A stretch of DNA of 64,000 nucleotides from Oikopleura dioica (taxonomy: Eukaryota > Chordata > Appendicularia > Copelata > Oikopleuridae): the NCBI GenBank assembly GCA_907165135.1, contig OU015568.1, positions 12,222,501 to 12,286,500 of the forward strand. Reading direction: 5' to 3'. The notes beneath the pieces were generated by a model. The model saw nothing but the letters and a program-made list of their open reading frames with translations. It searched no databases and was not told where the DNA came from. Position numbers and translations under genes: made by a program. Shown one piece after another: positions 23,597 to 34,119 of the stretch. Positions within the stretch are counted from its first letter, which is position 1, and every line of letters begins with the position of its first letter.

Positions 23597-26312
23597 GTCG
23601 ATTTGAAATTTAGCTCTGTAGGTTATTTTCTCGTTCTTTTTATGTCTCTTTTAAAGTTTTTTTTTCTCGATTTTTGAATTAATAAAAAATATTTTTGCTC
23701 TTGGCTTTTCTGCGAATGATGAGCTCTAGGAAAAGGGTTTCCCTGCAATGTGGGCTCGATGGAACACGTGATCGGACGATGCTAAGGCGCTGAGCAGGAG
23801 TTTCTTGCGCCGCGCGCGGGCGCACCGCGTGGCTCATCCCCGTGTTCAACCCAGTCTGACGTAAAAAGGAGCAGCGCCGCCGTCAGCGCCGACGCCTGCT
23901 GCTACTTGAGCCACACTTGGAGGACTTTACCTTACGTAACCTTGAGAACTTCAATTGCAATTACAATTATTCATTCAAAATTAGATGAAAAGAGGGTGTA
24001 TCTAAAAGCACTCAATGGCGATTTCGAATTTGCTCTTTCTGAAATGCTACTTTAGGATGGTCCTTCGGACCAGAAACTCAAGTATTATTGATGTTGTATC
24101 GAAGAATATGGTGACTATGTTTGAGGTTCAAATACTGGCTGTTAGTTGAATAAAGAAAAACTCGTTATTTTTATCAGAAGTTCTAGCTGCAGATCTTGAA
24201 TGACCAAAAGCAGACTTATTTTCAAACCGAATTTTCAGTTTCCAGCTTTAAACATATTCATTTAGTCTTAAAATTGCAAAGCGAGACCGCAAGTCTGCGC
24301 CTATTTAGGCCCAGTAGGTGCTTGCACTTCAGAAGGGGCAATTCTAGCCCAGTGGCGCTTACGCAAGGCAGAACGCTCACTATAATTATCATAACCCTAG
24401 AATTAGCGACGCCGCACATCAACCGACGGCTGCAGCTTTTACAACTTCATTATCGACGCAAAAGTTTCTTGGTTGCAGCGAAGTATGTACTCAATGACCG
24501 GTTAGAGGCGAGATGTACGTAGTCGACGCTCTGAGTTAGAAATATAAACTCAGATGATGTAGCAAACATTGCAAATTTATGAAAATATTAATCTGCTAGA
24601 TAGACAGTAATTTATAGAGCCTTGAAAAGTTCTGAGTCACGGGTTGCGTAAAGTGTGTTTTTATCCGAATAAACGATTCAATTTAGCTGAATGCTAACTT
24701 TTGGGCTAAAGAAATTGAATGAACGAAAGATACAAAATTAGAATTTTAACATATGGTAAGCTTTAATTAACTAGGAGCAGGTTTTCTCTATTAGCGAAGC
24801 CACGCTAAACTTCTAACCGATTTGATTTTGGAAATGTTTCAATCGGCGAAGGCGACCAAATCTTGGCCGGGCATAGTGCAAACGAGTCCTTGTAGGATAA
24901 GCCGCTGCGTTGGGGTCGTTTAATCCACTTTTTTCAAGAATTCTACAGAGTAAAGCTATCTTTAGCTTGTGGATTTTAGACTGTAGCTTGTTTTGTAGGT
25001 AGTGGATGCCTTCTGGAATCAATTTTTGTGTATCGAAAACATATCATCGGCGCATGTGATCGTCTCAAGTACTGATCAAATGCAAAAGTGGAGCTTAGGT
25101 TCAGATACATTATGAGAAATTCAAATATTTTCCTGGTGATCACAAAGCCGATCAACCAAGCGGCGTGGAACGCGATCAAAGAGCGCTCAAAACTTCCCCT
25201 CAAAAAAGGAGCAACTCAAGAGCCACAAGCGGAATTCAGAGTCAACCCAGAGCCTGACCCCTAAACATCCGAAAGCAGCATTAATTAGGCAGATGCCGCA
25301 ATCCGACCACTTTCCACGCAGCTTTGAAAATCGAAAAACTTCCGCTGAAAATTATCACGCAAAATTTCCAGTTCTCCCGCCTTGTTATCACTAAAAGTAG
25401 CAAATTTCATCTTATCTTACAAAATTTGCGAGGAAAAATGACAGCAAAACTAGAATTATTACTCGTGGAATCAAGGAAGAACACAAATAAGTGCAAAGTT
25501 CCTCAAAAAATTGCTCAAAAAACACGATTGAACTCGTGAAACCGGAGTCGACTCAGCTTTTAGTACTCAAAATGAGCTAGAAATTATTGAGCGACTCGTT
25601 CTGACTAGCTCTCTAGGAGCCAATTATCCAGGTGTTCCTTATCATTACGCGAAAAGATTCGTAAAGTCTGAATTGATCCCCAGTTCACCCAAACAAGCTT
25701 CAAGTCGAAAATTTTGCGAGTTGGCCCTTGAGATTCTAGTACTGCTCGAGTGTTACGTAATAGCTTGTTCCGTAAAGGTTTTCCCGGAAACGTCAGCCCG
25801 GAAGTGGCCAATTCCAGGAATCAAGTGGCGCATAGACAGTCTCAGCGACCTGACGATCACGCGATCGTTTCCGTTAGAATGAATATCACAACAATATACA
25901 TTCACTCAATGTTTACGAAACATCCAAAATTTTGTCTTGTACATTCCGAGTCCGACTATCAGTTCCAACCTCGAGCGCAATCTTAATATAGTTAGAGACG
26001 TAGAATGCGTTAACAGTAAAGCAGAATAACATAAAATATGGCCGTGAACGTTCCTTGATTGAATATTCTGTCAAGGAACAAATTTCTAAAAGTTCTTCGG
26101 AATAAGTTTTCTCCGAATGTAAAAATGAAATTCGGAAAGCATCAGGAAATAGATTTGACGGGAAGTACACAACAAGATTATACACAAAGTCGTCGTGACA
26201 TTTACGATAAGGGCGGATTGAGAAGTTCAAAGAGCTAGGTAGTTGTAAAATTAAAAACACTAAAGAGAAGTAATTATTGCGGCCAATTATAGAGTTGGAG
26301 AAGATTATATCA
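23597..26312. other. upstream region of the grainyhead-like gene, no supported gene
   Basis: This 2.7 kb contains only scattered open frames (for example plus 24196-24522) with no recognisable domain or consistent splice sites. A GC-rich block at about 23750-23910, 150-300 nt upstream of the grainyhead-like ATG, is a plausible promoter region. Confidence 0.45.
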
Positions 26313-26636
26313 CTAGGTAGTATTGTTGTTTTCCGCGTTGGCGTCAGAAGAGAGCTGAACGCGACGAATCTCATCAGCATCCATGTCGGTGGCGTGGTTA
26401 TCGTAATTATTGTTTCTTTGAGTAGGGCTAAAAGGGTTGAAATAATTGAAAGTAAATTTCTGTCACCCTGGCTCGGTGTTCCTTCCGATGTGAGCACGAG
26501 CTAACAAGGCTTCATTTTCACCATCAACGGCAGCTTGAGATCTAAAACTAGTCAAATTCCTAGTCATTAATAAAATCCTTTACGTTGACAGGTTTAATTG
26601 CCTTGAATCAGCCGATGAGTTTGTGTATCCGCTCAT
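26313..26636 (-). CDS. small acidic protein of unknown function
   Basis: Three exons, 26602-26636, 26467-26541 and 26313-26427, are joined in phase (2, 2) to give 74 residues. The start is MSGYTNSSADSR. The middle exon reads AVDGENEALLARAHIGRN and the last ATDMDADEIRRVQLSSD, ending NNNTT. The second intron is 39 nt with GTGACA and TTTTAG ends. The first intron starts AAG|GCAATT, so it would be a GC-AG intron. The protein is acidic and asparagine-rich with no signal peptide. An overlapping minus ORF in another frame (25913-26497) is rejected in its favour. No family recognised. Confidence 0.45.
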
Positions 26637-28055
26637 TATTTCGAACTTTTTGATTACTTTTTTATACTTTCAAAATAAAATTTGCGCGGTGTAATCCGCC
26701 AATGAGCGGGATCTCGACGTTGGATGAGAGTGGACACTGGAAGAGCCATCTTTGTCTCGGCTCTTGAATATATTTCGATCGTTCGATAATCGATGATGAC
26801 AAAGACGTTCAATATAGTGGTTTTCTCCTAATTAAAATTTCTGTCAAAATCGAAAATTTATATTTTTCCGACCATTTATGAGCTATCGCTTCTAAATACG
26901 AATAAAAAGATACCAATTACGCGATACCAAAAAAATAAAAATTTTATCTTATTATTTTAATATTGAACTGTTTTGCTATTCTGAAAACTAAAAAAATCCA
27001 GAGATGGATAATTTCTATAACTGAAAGCCTTTCTTTCAATACAATTTTTAATACTCAAAATTACCGGATATTTTATGGCACTATCATTGGGTTTCTTGGA
27101 AAACTTCTCTTTGATTCTCTACAGAGTTAATAGTAAGTCACATTTTCACCATTTGAAAATCTTGCTTAGGCAGTGTGTAAGAATATCATTGCACCTGTGA
27201 AGATTAATACAAATAGCAGTACTTTTCTCTGAACTTATAAACTTGGCTCTCTGTATTAGTTATGAAAACGATAAACGAATTTTGAATGAGAAATAATAAT
27301 CGAAGCAAGCTGCATCTTTTAATAAAAACTAATTCTCGTTATTACGTTATCTTTTTATTCTACGATTAAAATACTTCCGTTTGGATTGTTCTGAAATACC
27401 GAACTCACTTGGAAACCTCATTGAGAAAGATCCTCATAAAGAAAATTCTGTGTTAGTCCGGAAGTTTTCTTTTTAAATTAAGTTCCGTAAGTCCTGAATC
27501 AGATTGACTTACAAGATTTACGTGTTTCCTCACTAAACGAAGAACCTTAGACGGCGAATTCTTCGGAAATAAAATTAATTAAATGATTAGAGTGAACAGA
27601 AAACTCATGGTTATCTAAATGACAGATTTAATTCGTTCTCTTTTAGCATGTTTAACGTCATCTGAAACGGGAAGGTATCTTTTTGACATTTGAGAAACAA
27701 TTAAATGGCAAAAACAAACTTTTTAGAATTCTCAACTTTTGACTTTTTTCGGAAAAATATCTTAAACGCTCAAAAATGACGATGAAAGAAGTATTAAACT
27801 CGGAAAAAAGTACCTCACAAAAAGCAGAAACTCATTTTGACTTTTGTACTCAGAAGTTATTAAGGTATTAAGCTCTTGTTAAAATCTTGTTCACAAAATT
27901 TAGCGGAAGATAAATTTGAATGCTCGACTTAAGATGAATACGATGGTCCATTGATAGTCTGTGCATGCGAGTTTTCCGGTCATAAATTTTCACAAAGAGT
28001 CTTTACTAAATAAACACATTGTTACTTAATTTTGATTTATTCACAGTAATAAAAT
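26637..28055. other. AT-rich intergenic region
   Basis: I see no supported coding exon on either strand in this 1.4 kb. The region is strongly AT-rich. An AATAAA on the minus strand at about 28036 serves the FG-GAP gene whose stop is at 28056. Confidence 0.5.
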
Positions 28056-29578
28056 CTAAATCTCGCAATTGATACCACATTGCTCTAAAATAATCATCTC
28101 GTTTCTAGTGTAGTTTGGAATGAGAATGTCAGTGGAACCATCTTTGTTGTAGTCGATGGCTTGAATTTGTCCAATTGTAGCGCCAGTAAGAGTTGCGAAG
28201 CCGAGATCATCATCGGTCTTGTAGATAGGAACGGTTTCGTATCTGAAACATACTATTTCAGCAGAAAGATAAAAGAAAAAGTCTACCTCCAGTTTTGAGC
28301 AAGATCAGAAAGTGGAGTGTGTTGGTAGACCTGCCCGTCATCATCGCCAGAAACCCAGATCGTTTCTCGTTTTTCGCCAGACTTTTTCGTCTAAAAATTG
28401 CTTCGTAACAAGATGATATGAGCATTACTTGCCCCAGTAGCAAAGCCTCCTGGAGATCCAAATCCAGCATTCAAAAATCGAGGGAATCGAGTGTAGATGT
28501 CGTGTCGGAACCAGCTGTCGGGATTTCGCCAGTCAGCAGAGTTGAGAGAGTAGGTATAAAGAGCTCCGTTTTCGTCGCTTCGAGACCAGGTGGTCGTCAG
28601 CATCTCTTTCTTGCCATCGCCGTTGACATCGTGGAATTCAACTTCGAAGTACCTTTGCTTGTATTATGCCTGTGTAAGTGATAAAAGGTACTTACCAGCC
28701 AGCATCATCGACAATGATAGATCGATGCTTAGAGACGTAGAGCCAGTCGTCGTCAGCGTCTTCAGTCCAAATAAGCTCAAGTTGTTGAGAGTAGAATCCA
28801 GAGACGGCAATGACAAGCTGCTCCTTAGTTGTTCCTGGTCGGGTCAAGTAAGTCGTGTCAAAGAAAACATCCGCGGTGTTATTACCTGGTTAATTTAAGT
28901 TTTTTTTTGTCTTTTATTGAAAAGCTTACCAGCAGCAATTTCATGCTCTTTCCATAATTTGATGTTGCTGGGAAAGCTACCGTCATTTTCGAACCAAAGA
29001 AGAGTCTGATTAATTGGCGTAATTGGCCCGTCGTTGAGGCATCGAGCAGTGAGCATATCCAAATCTCCGTCCTGGTCCATATCGTGCCACTCCACCTTGT
29101 GGTAGAAGAAGCTTGGATGTTCGCCCTGCAGATGCTTGCAACCAGGCGTCATGTAGTGCATCTCCAAAGTGTCCGCGTTAAAAACAGCAACACAGCCGTC
29201 GTTCTTTGAATTGGGAAAGAAGCCCGAAGAGACTGAGAACCATCGAGGGCCGTAAAGAGCTTCTGGAACTGGCTGGATGGCGTTAGGCCAGGGAAACTCA
29301 GTGAAAAGCTTTTCAGCAACAGGTTTCGCGCCGCATTGGCTAATCCAGTTTTTGATTCTGTAGACAGCATCACCAGGGCCGATGGCAAAAGTAGTGTAGA
29401 AAAGATCATCACCGTCGATGAGCGAGAAAGCTGGAGGATTGTCGAGTTCGATTCGACAAGTCACTGTCCATCCATTTTCACCGGGAACCTCGACTCCTCT
29501 CTCTGTGCTCTTGATTTCAGAAGTCTTGTAGCTAGGCACGGCGGCCACAAGAGCAGCGAGAGCTGAAAATTTTAACAT
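28056..29578 (-). CDS. secreted FG-GAP/VCBS repeat-like protein
   Basis: Five exons (28930-29578, 28696-28885, 28433-28652, 28287-28390, 28056-28242) give 449 residues with consistent phases. The N-terminus MLKFSALAALVAAVPSYKT is a signal peptide. The mature protein has several calcium-binding-type loops typical of FG-GAP/VCBS propeller blades: DMDQDGDLDML, DVNGDGKKEML and DYNKDGSTDIL, each followed by a hydrophobic strand. The C-terminus has a paired-cysteine end (EQCGINCEI). No transmembrane segment or catalytic motif is visible, so an extracellular propeller is inferred. The intron 28391-28432 begins with GCAAGT (GC-AG); reading on hits a stop. Function unknown. Confidence 0.75.
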
Positions 29579-30073
29579 TTCTACTAAATTTAAATTTATG
29601 AAATTTCCCTTTTACGTAGGGAGCATCTGCACATTCCCATGAACCCTATTTCCAGGACGATTGCCAACTCAATGAAAGATATTACGCAAAAAGAATGTAA
29701 AATAAAGCAAATAATGCCTATTCTTGCCAAATCGAGTAATACCCAGAAACAGAAAGACTCAGTGACCATTTTGACTCAACTATTTTTTGCTCAAATTCGC
29801 TGAAATTTGCTCCAGAGCAAGCAAGTGATGATGAACTCTTCCATGATTTCAATATATTCCGTTGCTATGCAACTATAATTGAGGCGCGTCCAATCGTTAC
29901 TCATTTTCTCTCTAGAACAAACTTATGTTTTTTTCATTGAAAATGAGAGTAACTTCAGTTTAAAATGAGCCCGTACCGGTAGGTTGCATTTTTAGAGAGT
30001 TGATGTTTCTAGAACGTTAGTTTTTGAAGACATGTGATTTTTTTCAGAGATCAGTTAGAAAATTAGCGGCCAA

Positions 30074-32502
30074 ATGTCAACTGCTGGTTTAGCCAGGGAC
30101 AGCTTCAAATACAGGTATTTTGACGATAAAAGACATTTTTCGAGCATTTGTTAGAAAGAGTAGATTGGAAGAAATATATGGAGAAGAGGAGGAGAGCGAA
30201 AAAGTCCGTCAAAAACCGCCACATCATTTATTAGAGACGCAGATTTTTTCGTACTTGGAGAAAAATGAGATTCTCCGGGTCAATCCTCATCAATTGTCGT
30301 TTTTGCTAAACAAGGTACGGATTTAATTCAACAGACAGTCAAAATCATATTTTTCATTGAAGGGGCCGACGAAAAAGAAAGTAAAAATTATCAATGCGTC
30401 GAGCACAAGAGCGAACTTCCATATAATCGCACCAATCAACACCAACCGTTGGCAGATCTCGTACGAGAAACCAGAGGGTGGCGTAGTTCCGGGAAAGCAT
30501 GTGGAGATCACGGTCAATTTTATCACGCCAACAAAGGATGATCTTGTCTCAGACAATGTCTACCAGGTGAATTCCATGCCAATCATCAGAATTTTATGTT
30601 TTTTTCAGGACTCGATCCGAATCCACTGCGTCGGCCAAAACCTACTGGTTCCACTTTATGCCTACCCTACAATCGATGCCGACAACTTCCCAAAAAAGAT
30701 AAACTTTGGCTCAGTCGCACTGGGCCAGTCTGCTGTACGTTCAATTTCTCTCAAATCCGATTCACGCGATGTCTTCACATACACCTGCCAAATTACGCCG
30801 CCGAATCCAGTATTTTCAGTTACACCCGCTTCAGGGAGCATTGAAGGCAATAAAGAAATCGAGGTTGCCTTCAATCCAACAGAATTCGTCACATGTTCGG
30901 CGACAATGACGATTCAGTTTTCAACTTTCGACCGTAAGGTGCTTCGCTGCGAGCTGAACGGCAACTGCCTTCCCGGTCTCCTTACTACTCAAAAGAAACG
31001 TGAATTTGCGCTGGAAAAAGCACCGCTCGAAGAAGCATACGTGTCGGATCAAGTGAAGGAGTCAAAAAAGACGCTTGTGGACAAGTCGATCAAGAATGAA
31101 ATAACAGAGCTTCATCGAAAGAAGAGAAGAGAAATGGTGAAAGCTTCGACTTCAGACGTAGCTTCAATGGACAGACTAAAACCGAGGCCACCAAGAAGCG
31201 ATTGCTCCCGTTCTGGCGCCGGCGATCCTCCAGCTGAAAATCTACAAATCGGAGCAATTCACCATATCAACAAAATTCTCAACAGGAAAGAAATTGTCCC
31301 TTCCAATCTCGACGAGCACTTTGTCAAATTTCATTCGGCAACGACAGAATTCCGCGCAAGACTGAGAAAAGCAAAAGAAGCTGAGAAGAATAACAAGCTA
31401 AAATGGCAAGTGAAAATTGGTGAAGACATCCCTGAGCCAGAAGAAATTGAAGAAATACAAAACAAACGAGATGGGAGAAAAATAATCATACAGGTAAAGA
31501 TTTTTTTCAATGATAAGAGTGACTATGATTGAATTTAGGGACGAACTGAGCGAGAAGCAAACACAAAGCTAGAATATACTCCCGTATTTGACCTCTACAG
31601 AAACTCACCATGGCGTGGACGGCATTTTGCATTGGTCCGTTTTCAGCAGGCAGCACGAACAGTACTCATTCGCATCAGAGCGGAAGATCGCCTCGTCTGT
31701 CTGCGAAAGCTGCTGTATCTCGTGAACGAGCGAGGAATGAGCATAAGAATGGCAGAGATGAAACTGACGGGGTCAATTGACGAAACTCAAATTTACCATA
31801 TCGCGAGTCCTCCTTCGCACCGCGAGTACGTCGTTGATCAGACATCGAGCTGCACGCTTTTCGACAAGTGGAGAGTCAGTGGAACCTTCCGAGATCCCGT
31901 AAGTCGGCTCTTCGGAACTCAAGTTTAAACCAGTTTTAGATCGAACAAGATTTGCTGCAGATAACTCTTTCTGATCCGCCAACGCCAATCTACCATTCGC
32001 TCCAAACTCCAACGTATTTCAAACTTCAAGGATATGCAGAAAACGCAACGTACAACTGGGAAAATATGATATACGAGGTAAGTTTTATTAAAATTATTTA
32101 GTTCAAACTCTCTTTAGATCAATAAAAATCTGAAGAGCTAAAGGAAGAAAAAGTGCACACGCCTTCAGATTGGACACACGAAGACATTGATCTAAACATA
32201 CAAAGCTATAACGTTAGTCTTCCGCAAAGAACAACATAATAATTCCTTCAGGAAACTGCTCAACAGAGCTTAGGAGTAGTCAAAGAACTACTGGAAGAAA
32301 TTCTCGGTAAAATTGTAGTTTGCGTAGATTTGCTGAAATTGATCTGTTACTAATCAAAACAAATCAAATCAAATCAAAATCAGTTCTTTCGGAAATTAGT
32401 GGCACTTATTTTTAACAAACACTTCTGACGTTTGCGATTCCATATTGCTCATTATATTCTTCAGATATTGTCTGGCAAGAAAGAGGAGAGGAAGATTGCT
32501 AA
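30074..32502 (+). CDS. CFAP221: cilia- and flagella-associated protein 221 (PCDP1)
   Basis: CFAP221 is a subunit of the central-pair apparatus of motile cilia and binds calmodulin in other species. Exons 30074-30114, 30155-30314, 30363-30566, 30609-31493, 31539-31898 and 31940-32077 join in phase. The diagnostic part is the early Ig-like (ASH/MSP-type) region: NASSTRANFHIIAP, then NLLVPLYAYPTIDADNFP and INFGSVALGQSA. A charged helical middle follows, then the later conserved block around CTLFDKWRVSG. The 3' end is less sure. The best chain uses 32138-32212, 32252-32306 and 32465-32502 (about 651 residues in total), and an AATAAA lies at 32634. An alternative reads through to a stop near 32239. 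Confidence 0.85.
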
Positions 32503-32633
32503 GGGTGGGCAACGACTTTCCCGCTGGAGCTCCGTCACCAACGTCGATCGAAGCCTGAAGGCCTGAAAAATCGAAAAAAGCATTTATCTTTATATTTTCT
32601 AACACATATTTTTGTAAAAAAAAAACATTTGTA

Positions 32634-32639
32634 AATAAA
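32634..32639 (+). promoter_or_regulatory. poly(A) signal of CFAP221
   Basis: AATAAA in an A-rich stretch about 130 nt after the proposed last CFAP221 exon. It supports the plus-strand 3' end here and argues against reading the same segment as a minus-strand gene. Confidence 0.5.
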
Positions 32640-32853
32640 CTTTTCATAAAAAATCTTCAAACATTGATTGTTTCACCTGTGTCTAATTTCCTCTCTCTCT
32701 CTGATGATGATCGTCACTGATCCCATCGGAATGAGCGTCTTTGATCAGTTTAATCTTGCAGATGATGTTGCACGCTTCTGTCATTAAGCGGATGCAGCTG
32801 AGCTCGAGCATAAAATCCTTCGGGCTTTGCATTTCTCATATCAAAAAGTAAAA

Positions 32854-33657
32854 ATGTCTCAAGAAACCCCCATCATTTGCCTTTGGGAAAACAACGGCTA
32901 CCCATGTCATAGGATCTTCGCAACCACTGAAGGACTCGACAGTCATCTTGCTTTCCACATCAACGAAAATGCCACCAATCCTGCTCATTGCTACTGGTCA
33001 GGTTGCTCACGAAAGACTCCCTTCAAGGCGAAGTATCAACTCACCATCCACGTCAAGATTCACTCCGGCCACAAGCCCTTCAAATGCGACTACTGCGAGA
33101 TGAGCTTCGCCCGCGCCGAGAACCTCAAGATCCATCGACGGAAGCACACCGGCGAAAGACCCTACGCTTGCCCTGAACCAGGATGCAGCTCCACTTTCGC
33201 CAGCGCTACTGACCGCCGAAAGCATCGCTTTGTTCACTCCTCGACTCCGATGTCCTGCGATCACTGCCACAAGACATTCTATCATCCTCAAAGCCTTCGT
33301 CTTCACATGAAGAAAGTCCACAGCGATGAAACGACTGAGAACCCGAGCAAGCGAAAGAGAGAAGAAACTCCAGAGGAGCACGCGTTGAACTCCACGATTT
33401 CCAGCTCATCCGACTACTACTCATCCATGGCTCCGACTCCACCCCCGAGCGCGAAACGATTCTGTCAGATGCCATCCATGTTTGCGCCAGCAATTCCGAT
33501 TCAGATGTGGTACTCTACGATGGGATACGCCGAACACTTCCCAACGAACTTCAGCGAACAACAGGCTCCACCTGCTTACCCACCTACTTACTACCTTTCT
33601 TACCCTTCTGTTCCACAGCCTTCTTACCCTGCTATGTTTCAGCCATATTTTCAGTGA
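32854..33657 (+). CDS. ZIC-like C2H2 zinc-finger transcription factor
   Basis: A single-exon gene of 267 residues. The true start is ATG 32854 (context AAAAATG); the frame extends upstream only through a TTG. Five zinc fingers cover about residues 8-163. Finger 1 is the wide ZIC/GLI type (CLWENNGYPCHR). Finger 2 has CYWSGCSRK with the conserved linker PFKAKYQL. Fingers 3-5 carry FARAENLKIHRRKHTGERPY, FASATDRRKHRFVHS and CDHCHKTFYHPQSLRLHMK. The FKAKYxL, ENLKIH and DRRKH signatures place it in the ZIC/GLI/GLIS group, closest to ZIC. A basic KRKREE follows, then a Pro/Tyr/Ser-rich C-terminus. Some linkers are altered (HSGHKP for HTGEKP). The TGA overlaps an AATAAA. Confidence 0.85.
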   Translation: MSQETPIICLWENNGYPCHRIFATTEGLDSHLAFHINENATNPAHCYWSGCSRKTPFKAKYQLTIHVKIHSGHKPFKCDYCEMSFARAENLKIHRRKHTGERPYACPEPGCSSTFASATDRRKHRFVHSSTPMSCDHCHKTFYHPQSLRLHMKKVHSDETTENPSKRKREETPEEHALNSTISSSSDYYSSMAPTPPPSAKRFCQMPSMFAPAIPIQMWYSTMGYAEHFPTNFSEQQAPPAYPPTYYLSYPSVPQPSYPAMFQPYFQ

Positions 33658-33662
33658 ATAAA
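33657..33662 (+). promoter_or_regulatory. poly(A) signal overlapping the ZIC-like stop codon
   Basis: The stop TGA at 33655-33657 shares its final A with an AATAAA hexamer. The 3' untranslated region must be very short if this signal is used. Confidence 0.6.
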
Positions 33663-34119
33663 ACTCAATTTCTCGAATTTCCTTGTTGATTTCATATATT
33701 TTTGCATTTGATTCCTTTATTATTTACAAGTCAACTACAGTTGTTTATGTCAAGGTACAGTTAAAAATTGGGGTATGTTTGGTTGTTTTGCTGTTTATGC
33801 TTTAATGTATATACAGTCCTGTAACGATGAGGCAGCCGGTTTTTTGTGAAAAAGTCGCAGCAGAAATTACAGTTTGGGTTCAAGCTATTTATGTTAGAAG
33901 TATACAGTAGAAGCGTTGATAAATATTTACACAAATTTTAATTTTTTTAATTGAATCGTTTGATCCATGAACTTGAATATTCGTGAACTAAGGTAGTATT
34001 CTCCTGTAAGTAGCAATAAGATAATGAAAGCTGTTTAGACAGGATTAGTTTTGCGATTTGTTACTTTTCAACTTTTGGTTGAGTCTTTTTTTTCTGGGCA
34101 GCGCGATATTCATTAAAGA
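33663..34119. other. intergenic region between convergent ZIC-like and sema genes
   Basis: AT-rich sequence with no coding exon. It probably holds both 3' untranslated regions. Confidence 0.5.

Noticed and set aside
25913-26497. 194-codon minus-strand ORF
   Set aside because: It starts at a non-ATG codon, has no domain, and overlaps a three-exon model in another frame with correct splice sites and more protein-like composition.
32396-32647. Minus-strand 83-codon ORF downstream of CFAP221
   Set aside because: A plus-strand AATAAA and a phase-compatible last CFAP221 exon explain the segment; the minus frame starts in low-complexity A/T sequence.
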